Shown here piece by piece: positions 1-9,778 of a DNA stretch of 10,628 nucleotides. The number at the start of each line of letters is the position of its first letter. Position 1 is the first letter of the stretch. Origin of the DNA: Gymnopus androsaceus JB14 (lineage: Eukaryota > Basidiomycota > Agaricomycetes > Agaricales > Omphalotaceae); NCBI GenBank assembly GCA_009733575.1, contig ML770328.1:1-10628 (forward strand), in the 5' to 3' direction. The translations under genes were made by a program, and so were the position numbers. The notes beneath the pieces were generated by a model. It worked only from the letters and a program-made list of their open reading frames with translations. It had not been told where the DNA came from and did no database searches.

Positions 1-98
1 ATTCGTCTACCTGTTCCTTTTGCGCCAAGTCAAAGTTTCTAGACGGAAGCTAAGAAAAAGGCAAGCCTAGTCGCGACAGGAAGTGCTTACACATCCAT
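1..98. other. Left flank outside the CACTA element
   Basis: These bases lie outside the proposed left transposon end. On the minus strand a pyrimidine tract ending in TTAG (about 49-60) could be a splice acceptor. It is followed by an open stretch reading LPSRNFDLAQKEQVDE up to the window edge. That is too short to call a gene, but it has the same orientation as the broken coding remnant in the right flank, so both may be pieces of one gene interrupted by the element. This is weak inference. Confidence 0.25.
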
Positions 99-109
99 CA
101 CTAAATCGT
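99..109 (+). repeat. Left terminal inverted repeat (CACTA end)
   Basis: CACTAAATCGT is the exact inverse of 10252-10262. Including the adjacent CAT (96-98), 14 bases match the other end. Beyond base 109 the two ends diverge. Confidence 0.72.
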
Positions 110-122
110 GGACCCTCCGGTC

Positions 123-195
123 ATGCATTACCAAGAGGTGAAATGCATTACAATGTAGTAACATGGTGTTGACCGAAGTAAAATATTGTAACATG
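123..195. repeat. Short subterminal direct repeats
   Basis: ATGCATTAC occurs at 123-131 and 143-151 (20-bp spacing). GTAACATG occurs at 158-165 and 188-195 (30-bp spacing). Related words with ATTAC or its complement recur nearby, such as GCATTGTAA at 214-222. Spacings near whole helical turns, just inside a CACTA terminus, fit the subterminal binding sites known in plant CACTA elements. Binding here is inferred only. Confidence 0.4.
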
Positions 196-347
196 ATTGT
201 CCAGACTTACCTAGCATTGTAAAGGATTATGGACATTGGGCCCCGCCGATCATCATGGTACCTCATTCCGATTGAATACCACCGATGTAGATGTCTCCCA
301 ACTCCCGCAACCATGTTGACTATTTCCAGACAGGCAGAACCAAGGCA

Positions 348-363
348 GCATCTTCGAAGATGC
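348..363. repeat. 16-bp perfect palindrome
   Basis: GCATCTTCGAAGATGC is its own reverse complement. It lies in the left non-coding part of the element and could be a site for a dimeric DNA-binding protein. No partner is demonstrated. Confidence 0.45.
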
Positions 364-606
364 AATCATTATAATATCAGATCCGAAGACAATGCAGAGG
401 GATAGAATGGAGCTACCAAATTTTCAAGTAACCCCACATATTCAGGATGTTACGGTACACAACCAGTCTGTTTCCGTACTTTCCACTTTTATCTGGATGA
501 CCCAAGCTTAGAACATCGAACCATTGATAAAAAGCAATGAAAAAAATGTCATTTTAGATACATAAATAATACAGCACGCATTCTATGGACTACCGATGAC
601 GAATAA

Positions 607-3600
607 CTAGGCGGTGTCGATGGAAGATGGATTAGAACTGGCAGCAGGAGACGGATTAGAATCCGAAGCATTGGGCTGATGAGCGTTGGTGGAACGAGCT
701 GCTTTGGCAGCACGGCGTTGGCCATTGAGGTTCTTCAGAATGTTTCGGAAATCCTTCAAAGACTGGCCACAGTCGTCAGCGGCGTCTGTCGATGAAAAAA
801 TAGTCCTAGAATGACAGATAAGCAGCAACAAGGACAGTAGCTAAGAATTACTCACGTATTCCACCATGCCAGTAGCTTCTTGTTTCGCTCGTCTTCATCT
901 GACCCAGGCTCGGCATCCTCAAAGAAATCGATGATTGCGTTGTAAAATGACTCGTAAGGAAAACTACGGTCTGTTCCCCAGGTAGACACACCCGAAAGAG
1001 TGAATCGAACCTACAAAGCATAGAACATATAAGAAACAGATAGACAAAGAAAAAAAGAGCATGACGGACCGCAACCGCTGAATATGCAATCATGCGAGGA
1101 CTCACGGTGGTGAGACCATAGATTTTCGCAACATTCTCCCGTGTCGACTTGCGTAGCTTTGTCGACATAGGCTGGTTTGAAAGTGACTCGGACTCGGGGT
1201 CTGGGTCGATGTTCTCATCATCAGAATCACCCAACTCTTTACCGAGTTTCTCATCGCCAACAGCACTAGCTGATTTAAAAATCATCATCATCATCTATTG
1301 TAGCAGGGAAAGGTTAGTTCGGTGGCTGGTATGAGATACTGTGGCGGCGAAAATTAACCGAACACGCAAAATGTCACCTTGTAACAACCATAGCGGGGTG
1401 AATAGCACATATTAGAATTTGTGTTTGGGGACAATATTGTAGCCCTTTCGAATCCGCAGATGGTCCGCTTTTCACGTTTGAGAAATATTTACAAATGGTA
1501 GAGGTATAGGTCAATATGTACAAAGCATCAAATTTTATGATGTAATTTTTTGTGAATTTTGACTCTAATGAGCTTTTTGCAATGTGTTCCTAAGCTTTTC
1601 TTGTGATTATTTTTGCACAGGACTACTATTGGGACCATAAAGCTTTTATATCATGGCTTAAACCCAGAAGGAACATGCCATATTGATGCATCAATTGAGG
1701 ATGTTCATTTTTGCCTGAAATTACAATAGCAGATGAATGAGGGCAAATTATGGGAAGGTTTAGTGGGTGATTCTATAGCATTTTGAGTCCTAAAGTAATC
1801 CCAATTCACAGAATTAAATAATATAGGAAATTCATTGAATTATAGCTTAAGAAACTTCAAGTAGCAATTTTTCTGGGGTAATTTTGAATTGTATGACCTT
1901 AATTTGAATGTTTTTGAACCTTTTCTGCTAATGTTTTTTTCTGACCAGACTCTAGGGATGCATATAGTTCCATAATACATATTGGCCTCATCATACTAGT
2001 CTTGGTTCTGATCAAAAAGCCTCCACCATCCCAGAAATATGGCCCAACTAAGGACTAAGAATTTCTTGCCTCTTGTCTTCAGTACATAGAGTGACTGTAC
2101 CATCCAAAATGATTCATAGATATCCTCCAGCATCAAAGAACCCCATCACAGCCTCAATGCTTGAACTCAGACACCACAGGCTAAATACAAGCTCACATTT
2201 TTATTTAGGGCAGATTTTCGAAAATAATTGTGGAAGATTTGTGTTTTTGGACGTGGAAAATGGCCTCATTCATGGACCCAACTTGTGTTATGAAGGTATA
2301 TGCATCTCTAGAGTGTGACCAGAAAAAAACATCAACAGAAAAGGTTCAAAAACATTCAAATTAAGGCCATTAAATTCGAAATTACCCCAGAAAAATTGCT
2401 ACTTGAAGTTTCTTAAGCTATAATTCAATGAATTTCCTATATTATTTAATTCTGTGAATTGGGATCACTTTAGGACTCAAAATGCTTTAGAATCACCCAC
2501 TAAACCTTCCCATAATTTGCCCTCATTCATCTGCTATTGTAATTTCAGGCAAAAATAAACATCCTCAATTGATGCATCAATATGGCATGTTCCTTCTGGG
2601 TTTAAGCCATGATATAAAAGCTTTATGGTCCCAATAGTAGTCCTGTGCAAAAATAATCACAAGAAAAGCTTAGGAACACATTGAAAAAAGCTCATTAGAG
2701 TCAAAATTCACAAAAATTACATCATAAAATTTGATGCTTTGTACGTATTGACCTATAACTCTACCATTTGTAAATATTTCTCAAACGTGAAAAGCGGACC
2801 ATCTGAGGATTCGAAAGGGCTACAATATTGCCCCCAAACACAAATTCTAATATGTGCTATTCGCCCCGCTATGGCCGTTACAAGGTGACATTTTGCATGT
2901 TCAGTTAATTTTCGCCGCCACAGTATTGGCAACGCACCTTGACCAAAAGCGGGCCCTGTAGCCATCCTTTCAGAGGGTTTGCAGCGTCACCAGTTTTGTT
3001 GTGGTATAGGAATCGAAGGAAGAACGGCAACGAAGAGTGTTTGATGTATGATATTCTGTTGAGCTGAAGGTCTATACAAACTCTGTAAAGGCACGTGAAA
3101 GATTGCTCAAGCTAAAACGACGACATACGCACTGTGAATTTTCCCAGTCAATGTCTAAGGGGCATATTAGCCGACCTGTAAGGTCATGCGAGACTCCCCG
3201 ACCAGTGCGCTGGTTACAATTCAGACGTGGAATGGGAGCTGGATTGCGACTGTTCAGCCAATCAGCAATTTCCTTTGCACCATGGCAGAAATCTTCTCCG
3301 CGAGCGCCGCTGCCACCTTTTACGAGCTGAGAATATTTTAGGTAAGCCATGCTCGAATGTATTGGTACCTCCAAGTCAACTTACCTCCTTGAACTCCGAC
3401 TGCAATTCAAGATGAGTCGCCTGGTCCTTATAGATCCTCTCCCTCAACTGAGGTACATGCTTGAGGAGTAGGTTAAAACTCTCGTAGTTGCGATCTTGAC
3501 TAACGTGTGAACAAGGTAAGCAAAGAATTCTCGATGCAAAATACCGTGACTGTACTGACATGCGTTTGTCTTCGATACGCTTCTCGTATTCTTCTTGTTG

Positions 3601-4008
3601 AATAGGATTCAATGCCTCAATATCCACATTGGAAAGGTCGTCCTCCTCTTCAGCAGGGTCACAACGTCTATCATGCTCTGCAAGGAGCGTGTTAGGGGAA
3701 GTGAACAGTGAAACCAACCAATGTATGGGACGACCCAAAGTGGACATTGTTCTGCAACAGAGTTGTGAGTAGAAAATCTTTACGACGCGTCTAGATCCTG
3801 TACGTACACATTTTTTCTTCTGCTTTTTGTTCTTTAGCTTGTTGTTTTCGTCCTCAAGTGCCTCGATCCTGCGCTTTTGGACAGCGAGTAGGTCCCTTGT
3901 CGGACTTGTCAACGGTGAGCTTGACTGTGGAGGGTCCGATGTAGGTGGACTGCTCCCTCTGTTGCTACTGCGGCGGTGAGTGTGTTGTCCGTTACTGGAA
4001 TGCGACAT
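607..4008 (-). CDS. Coiled-coil protein of a basidiomycete-expanded family (DUF6698-like), seven exons
   Basis: Proposed exons in coding order: 4008-3560, 3499-3385, 3326-3133, 3082-2938, 1294-1070, 1010-856, 805-607. They total 1482 nt, giving 493 residues in one unbroken frame. Five introns are 50-60 bp; the fourth (2937-1295) is 1643 bp because it holds a fold-back element. Residues 1-37 are Ser/Pro-rich. A charged coiled coil follows (about 38-66, RRIEALEDENNKLK). Then come a GRPIHWLVSLF...LLAEHDRR block, LKHVPQLRERI, and the conserved middle: ADWLNS, GRGVSHDLTGRLICPLDIDW, FLRFLY, KGWLQGPLLVK, VSPRMIAYSAVAVRFTLSG, a FYNAIIDFFED...LLAWWN segment, and a low-complexity tail. From memory this block order matches an abundant uncharacterised basidiomycete family that I believe is DUF6698. 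Function is unknown. The gene lies inside the transposon, divergent from the transposase. Intron 2 (3559-3500) is a multiple of three without a stop, so its retention would not break the frame. A possible extra intron near 3807-3752 would break it. Confidence 0.8.
1339..1966 (+). repeat. Left arm of the fold-back element
   Basis: This is inversely repeated at 2298-2923. Weaker similarity continues inward to about 1990. In the first 185 bases I count nine differences from the other arm, five of them C-to-T or G-to-A changes at CpG. Confidence 0.88.
2298..2923 (-). repeat. Right arm of the fold-back element
   Basis: This is the inverse complement of 1339-1966. It keeps CpG at several places where the left arm has TG or CA, and the reverse also occurs, so both arms have been mutating independently since insertion. 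Confidence 0.88.
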
Positions 4009-4320
4009 GCTGAGGGTCCAGAGAGTTGGTAATAGGTACTAGCAGTAAGTGGTTCGAGTTGAAGAGCAGAATCAACGAAGTCACGTATTTTATAGGTTTC
4101 AAGAAATTCGAAAATTTCGTGCATATTTTATTTTGCCCTCGGGCCAACTCCAAGTCGCTACTCCTATTTATCCACATATCCATGAATAATTTATCTGCAT
4201 TTTTACTCCAAGATAGAGGATTAAGCCACAAGATGCACCTCTCCCCCGCTGGGAGCAACAACACTTTTTCTATTTGTACTTATTCTCACATCTTCAACTG
4301 TCACACTCTGTCCGATCACT
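4009..4320. promoter_or_regulatory. Divergent intergenic region (presumed bidirectional promoter)
   Basis: These 312 bases separate the start codons of the minus-strand gene and the plus-strand transposase, so both promoters should lie here. AT-rich words such as CATATTTTATTTT (about 4121-4133) and TATTTATCC are present. No box can be assigned with certainty. Confidence 0.4.
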
Positions 4321-7300
4321 ATGGCGCATTTCTGTGCAAAAGAATGCCCAAAAGGTCTTCGTGGTCACGGATTTCCCAGTGAGGCATCACTTGCACAACA
4401 CAGAAGGAACTGTGAACACTGGAATGCATTTATTGCAAACCTCGGCCTGCTACTAGTGGTCACAGCCTGAGTCACGGTAGTACCTCCAGCTCTTAAGCTC
4501 TCGCTCACGCCCTTCAAAAAAACCAAGACTACAGCTCCCGCAATGCAACACTGAACAACAGGAGGTAATATTTCACTTTACATCTTCAATAGCATATTAA
4601 CGATCAAATTATACAGGACCGTGACAGTAATAACAGTGCATCTGGACTTGGAGCTTTCAGTGCACCAATCCCGTCACCCTCTTTGGGATTGTCCCACTCA
4701 ATGTTCACGATGATGATTCTGAGCAATCACCTGCTTCGTCATATTCCAGACTCTGGACAATTTTGAGCAACCGTCACCTGCTCTCCAAAGTCCTCCAGCA
4801 GCAGGACCCTCTGAACCGGATCCTTATCCACCTTCCATGGTTACAACATCAGGGTCGTGCATCTTCGTTTGCCCCGTCGCTTTCGGGGATGAACCGCCGC
4901 AGGCTGCTCCTGCTCTAGTACACCCTGTTGATGAGCCAACTGCACCATCCCAGAATCCGTCAAGTCACACTGATTGTCCGAGACCAGCTGAAACAGCTGC
5001 CAATCCTTTTGGATTAATTCAGCAATATCTGCATTGACCTTCCTATGATCCCGACTCCAGAGTACCTCTCGCAGATTTGTGTAAGTCTTCCCGGCAATTT
5101 GATACCCAGGCTGCCACACTGCAGATGACTCCAAGTCAGGAGAAGAGGGAGGCAATACTTCCTCAGAAGATAACCCCCCTCCTTGGCCATTTTGAAACAT
5201 GAGCATCTGGTATCTCATGAACTGGATGAACAGCGGTGGTCGTACAAAATCGAGACCGAGACAACACGGCTGGTGAACGAGGTAATCATGCAGGAGGATT
5301 TCAACTCTGATGACTTGAAAGGTTTCAACGCTCACAGCGAAAATCTTCGTTTCAATCGCACCAATAACCCCAATTCCAAGTCGCTGCTTGATCATTTTCA
5401 GACTACCGATGTAACTATCGATGTCCCTTCAGGTGATAAGAATGTACCATCCCAGCCGTTCTCAGTTCCCGGCCTTTATTTTCGAGATCTAATATCTGTT
5501 ATTCAATCCGCATTTACGGAGCCTCTTTCCGCCAAATTTCACTTTTCGCCATTCAAACTCTTTCAAACCGTCCCCAACTCGGAAGAAGTTCATCGTGTTT
5601 ACTCCGAGCTCTATAACTCGGATGCATTTATCCAAGAACACGATAAAGTACAGTGCATGCGAGGTCCCTCCTGATAACCCCGACTGCAAGCTCGAAAAAG
5701 TAGTCTTGGGGCTGATGTTTTGGTCTGACTCTACACATCTTAACATCATTTCGGTAACGCAAAACTGTGGCCTGTATATATGATGTTCGGTAATCTTTCA
5801 AAGTACATTCGCTCATTACCAAACTCTGGTGCTTGTCATCATGTCGCTTATATACCCTTCGGTAAGTTCTCTCGATATTTTTATATGTCAACATTAGTCT
5901 TAGGCATCCATGAAGCTTCCAGCCTTGTTTCAGGACTTCGCATCCAAATTTTTTACGAAATGGAGTACAACAAAGCAGCGAGAGGACCTCTTGACACACT
6001 GCTGGCGTGAGCTCATGCATGCTGTATGGAAAGTACTTCTTGGCAATGATTTTCTACATGCATATCAGTACGGAATTGTCATTAAATGCCATGATGGTAT
6101 TGAGCAAAGATTCTATCCACGGATCTTTACCTACTCCGCAGATTATCCAGAAAAGTGAGCTTCAGCTTATGCTATATTAGCACGTACTCACTGTATTTTA
6201 TTTATCAGAGTACTTTTGCAACGGTTCGGGATAAAGGCCTATGTCCATGTCCGCGTTGCCTGGTAGATAAATCACAGCTTGACCTGATGGGACTCGTCGA
6301 GATATTCGTACTCGTATCTCCAAATGCCCGGGTGTTCCTTTGGGACAAGGTCAAACGTGCACAAGAATATATCTACAACCTTGGAATCCCATAAATGGTA
6401 CGGCTGTGAGTGGCCTACTCAAGGAAACATCATCTATTCCCACTTTCGTAAGTACCATTGATATGTTTTTTATATTCAATGCTTAAACATCTGTAGCTAG
6501 AATGCATTTATTGACCGTTTGGGTCCTGACTTTCCTGTTTCAAAAATGCTTGCCGTGGACCTCTTGCACGAAATTGAGCTGGGTGTCTGGAAAACATTAT
6601 TCACCCATTTGATACGTATGCTATACGCTTCCCCGAACGGTGCAGAAAAAGTGGCAGAGTTAGATCGACGGTGAGTATTCTTGAACTCACGATCTACTGT
6701 AAATATTCAATATCTGTCTCAGATTTCGAAAAATTCCAGCATTTAGCACAACCATTCGTCACTTCCTAGGCAATGCATCCGAGATGAAGAAGCTTGCAGC
6801 CCGTGATTTTCGAGGACTTGCTCCAGGTACGCTGCAAGTCCAATTACACAAGTACTTTTTTGTAATCATAATTCTCAGTGTTCAATTCCCGCATTCGAAC
6901 ATTTGTTTGAGCATGAGCATAATGAGCGTCTGATGAAGCTATTGTATCGTCTTGCTCAGTGGCATGCTCTTGCAAAGCTTCGTCTTCACACGGAGCCTAC
7001 CCTTGAGTGGCTAGAGAAAACAACAGTGGAAGTTGGAAAGCTCATGCGGGAGTTTAGAGATAAGTCAGCTTCAAAATTCTCCACTTTCGAGCTACCCCGT
7101 GAGCAAGATGCTCGAGCTCGACGTCGAGCAGCAGCTCAATCGCGTCAGACTGGATTCTAACCAACAGCCAAAGAAATGTACGTGATACACATGCACCGTT
7201 TGATAATTTAACAAATACCTATTTGGAAAATTACAGCTACAACCTCAAATGCACCTCCCAGTAAAAAACCACGAACGCTCAACCTTTTCACGTATAAGTG

Positions 7301-8786
7301 GCACGCAATGGGAGACTATGTTCCATCCATTCGTTTGTTTGGGACTACAGACAATTTTTCGACTCAAATTGTAAGTATCTATGCCCTCTGAAGCCTCACA
7401 CTCAACACTTCATTATATACAGGGAGAACTTGCGCATCGAACGGTAAAAATGCTATATGGCCTCACAAACAAGCGTGATGCAACAAAGCAAATCGCAAAA
7501 CGATACCAGCGCGAGAAAAAGCTACAGAAGGCCAAGTCAGCTCTCACGAAAGCCAGGAAACTGGCCAAGCTGGGCAAGAAAAAAGTATCAGATTTCACAG
7601 AGACTCTGGGACGGCATCCACATCATGTTGGCATGGAAATGAGTACTATCGAGGAGGATAGGAAAGTTCCCCCCAACGTTCACCATTTTATTTCTTCGAA
7701 CAAAAATCACCCTGTTCATCTTTCAGAGTTTTTGCACTCGGATGAGCATGAAGATCCGGCAAAAAAGGTCAGTGAATACTTCGGACTGTGAGAATTCAAT
7801 ATTGACGAATGTCTGTGCCAGGATTTCTACAAGAAGCTTAAAGAACATCTACTTGGACGCTTTCTTGAGCGGAACTTCGATGGCGATACTCATGAATCTT
7901 TCACGGATGATCAACGCAAGTCAATTATTCTGTACGACAACAAGATGTTTGCCACGAAAACTCTGCGCATCAACTTTACAACGTACGATGTACGTCGGGA
8001 TCAAGATGTTATCAATCCTCGCACTGACCATTGCAATGTGATGGTTCACTCACCGGATACATCTCCCCGTGCCCATCCATTTTGGTATGCTCGAGTACTT
8101 GGTATATTCCATGCTGATGTTCTTTGGCTTGATACTGAGAGGGGAGGTGTGCACGATATGCAACATATGGAGTTTCTTTGGGTTCGTTGGATGGGAGAGG
8201 AACCAGGATATCGATGGGGGATCAAAGAGGCGAAACTACCAAAAGTAGGCTTTGTCCCAGAGGGTGACGAATATGCGTTTGGCTTTCTGGATCCGTCACT
8301 GGTTGTACGAGCCTGCCATCTTATGCCCGACTTGCAAGTGGGCGTACATCAGAGTTACTTGCCACCGACAAAATTACAGCGGCACGATCAATCAATGAGA
8401 AGGATGACTGGGCTTCATTCTATGTCGATATGTAAGTGATTTTGATCTGTTCGGTGTCACTTGAAGTACTATGGCTTATATTTCTTCTAGATTCCTTGAT
8501 CGGGATATGTTCATGCGACACCTTGGTGGAGGTGTAGGTCATATTAATGCTCAAGCTACTACCACTACATACACAAGCGGAGGGCCTGTGGATGAGGACT
8601 GAGGATGACTTAGATGGGCCCAATGAGCAGGGGGATAGTGACTCGGAGAGTGGATCGGGCTTGGGAGGTGATGATGATGATTCTGATTTGGAGAACTCCC
8701 TCGGTGACGGTGGCTCCGATGATGATCTAGGACCCAATGATGGTGAGGACACAGATGATAGTGATGGTGGCTACGGGTCCATGTAG
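4321..8786 (+). pseudogene. Plavaka-type CACTA transposase, decayed by stops and frameshifts
   Basis: The N-terminus (4321-4413) encodes a zinc-finger-like C-x3-C...H-x3-C segment ending LAQHRRNCEHW. An acidic, Pro/Ser-rich linker follows, then MSIWYLMNWMNSG, PFSVPGLYFRDL and the catalytic core. The likely DDE residues are D in MFWSDSTHL (5727-5729), D in AVDLLHEIELGVWK (6558-6560) and E in GELAHRTVK (7426-7428). A Cys-rich knuckle, CPCPRCLV, is at about 6245-6267. The C-terminal part has WYARVLGIFHADV, FLWVRWMG, AFGFLDP, DRDMFMRHLGGGVGH and an Asp-rich tail ending GGYGSM. Well-supported introns: 4565-4616, 5081-5124, 6155-6208, 6448-6500, 6671-6722, 6827-6878, 7178-7236, 7371-7422, 7768-7821, 8432-8490. 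Damage: TGA at 5035-5037 and 5193-5195. Frame changes near 5235-5246, 5655-5664, 5745-5747, 6213-6218, 6389-6391, 6807-6810 (extra T), 7152-7153 (extra G), 8336-8340 and 8600. The frame also fails across a putative intron at 5862-5903. Linker exons before 5000 are uncertain. Confidence 0.85.
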
Positions 8787-8907
8787 AAATTTAATCTTTT
8801 ATTGGAACACGGAGGAGCGACAACTTCAAGTTTGATAAGATAATAAGTATACCATTTCATTTGAAATAATTTTGAGAACTGGAGCCGGGCGGCAGACGCC
8901 TTCCACC

Positions 8908-9778
8908 ATGTTACCACTCAAACGAGGTGTCAGTCTAAGCCCAACCCCCGCTAAAAATCTGCAAACTCCCGTCAAAAAACAACGCAAGAATGCCGAAATT
9001 GTGCCTTCTTCGGTATCAGGAGAGGAGGATAATGCATGGAGCTCAGATGAGGAATTGGTGACTGTTTGGTATGTCGAAAAATCTTTTTATCGATTGTTCA
9101 CTCATTGATAGTCTGAAAATGGTAGTCACAGACACAAACTTGGCAGACCGGGCAAGGGCTGCTAAGCGATGAAACAACTTTTACCTTTGACTCTCCCGAA
9201 CGCCCAAAAGAAAAGGCATTGACATCAAGTCCAGGACTTGAAGATTGCAGTAAAACATCAGATAGTGTGTATTTTTTCCAAGCTGTCAACTCTCAATGAA
9301 TTCAATTTTTCAGATCCGTCGACAGAGTCAAGGAGTCCGAGTCCGAGTCCAGAAGACAGCGACAGAACATTAGTAGAACCTGGTGATAGCTTGTCAGAGG
9401 TGAAGCCTCAGGCTGTTGATGCCGCCAGCTCCGAAGATTCATCGGATTTGGAGCTCGAGGGATTGGAAGATGATCAAGTTCAATACAGTACGTGTAAAGA
9501 CAGGCCGCAACGCCGCAATTCTGAATAAACTCAAATTTTCAGAGCGGCGCCCCTTGCTTCTGCGACGCGGTCCGGATGCGTCTTCTCCAGCTAGTCAATA
9601 CAGAACTCACATCAAGAATCTGAATGCTGATTTGTACAACGCTGAAGGGGAGCTTGAGGCTGCTAAGATGGAGAATGCTGAGCTCAAGGAGGAGAACATA
9701 CAGTTGCAGGCTAAAGTCAAACATATGGAGATCGGTGTGGCAAAAGTGAGGGGCGAACTTCTTGATTTATTGTATTAG
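8908..9778 (+). CDS. Unrecognised acidic/coiled-coil protein, four exons
   Basis: The proposed exons are 8908-9072, 9132-9249, 9314-9487 and 9543-9778. They total 693 nt, giving 230 residues in frame. The start is the ATG in CACCATG. The N-terminus is basic with an NLS-like run (TPVKKQRKNAE). It is followed by acidic Ser-rich stretches (SGEEDNAWSSDEEL), an SPSPSPEDSD repeat coded by tandem AGTCCG units, and SSEDSSDLELEGLEDD. The C-terminus is a clear coiled coil (about residues 172-215, e.g. ELEAAKMENAELKEENIQLQ) ending GELLDLLY. The donor of intron 1 (GTCGAA at 9073) is weak, and the better GTATGT at 9069 breaks the frame. Intron 2 (64 bp) also uses a modest donor, GTAAAA. I do not recognise the family. 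It follows the transposase by 121 bp on the same strand inside the element, so an accessory role in transposition or element regulation is possible but unproven. Confidence 0.55.

Larger units (their letters stand above)
110..606. other. Non-coding subterminal region, left
   Basis: I see no gene between the left end and the stop codon of the minus-strand gene. The stretch holds the subterminal repeats, a 16-bp perfect palindrome at 348-363 and the presumed 3' untranslated region of the minus-strand gene. It is AT-rich towards 530-580. Confidence 0.5.
1339..2923. mobile_element. Fold-back / long-TIR MITE-like element, nested
   Basis: The element starts CTGTGGCGGCGAAAATTAAC (1339-1358), and the inverse complement of that sequence ends it at 2923. 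TA dinucleotides flank both sides (1337-1338 and 2924-2925), suggesting a TA target duplication as in Tc1/mariner-type elements. The two arms (about 1339-1966 and 2298-2923) are near-identical inverted copies around a loop of roughly 330 bp. No convincing transposase frame exists inside, so it would need a transposase from elsewhere. It sits in an intron of the minus-strand gene. Assignment to Tc1/mariner is inferred from the TA flanks only. Confidence 0.88.
1295..2937 (-). other. Enlarged intron 4 of the DUF6698-like gene
   Basis: In coding orientation the donor is GTGCGT directly after codons for LLVK (ending at 2938). The acceptor is CTACAATAG just before an ATG repeat at 1294. A branch-point-like CTAAC lies about 25 bases before the acceptor. 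Both junctions fall between codons, so the frame continues. The length is 1643 bp. Subtracting the 1585-bp insertion and one TA copy leaves 56 bp, like the other introns of the gene. Confidence 0.8.

Noticed and set aside
1149..1334. 61-codon plus-strand frame rich in Ser/Asp
   Set aside because: It is antisense to exon 5 of the minus-strand gene, which carries the conserved VSPRMIAYSAVAV block.
2073..2318. 81-codon plus-strand frame in the loop of the fold-back element
   Set aside because: It has no recognised motif, and its length can occur by chance. It might be a worn transposase fragment, but nothing in the sequence supports that.
2753..2965. 70-codon minus-strand frame over the right end of the fold-back element
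   Set aside because: It runs from the last residues of a real exon into the repeat arm. The splice donor at 2937 explains the coding part, and the rest is repeat sequence.
4851..4886. Compensating indels in the transposase linker
   Set aside because: The neighbouring frame reads an Arg-rich LRLPRRFR that would join well to DEPPQAAP, but the linker is poorly conserved and the current frame is open.
4841..5395. 184-codon open frame on the minus strand
   Set aside because: It lies antisense to transposase exons whose plus-strand reading matches conserved Plavaka-type blocks. No recognisable motif was seen on the minus side.
6289..6345. Additional pair of compensating frame changes in the transposase
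   Set aside because: An alternative frame reads GTRRDIRTRISK, which looks more family-like, but the main frame is also open here, so the change cannot be asserted.
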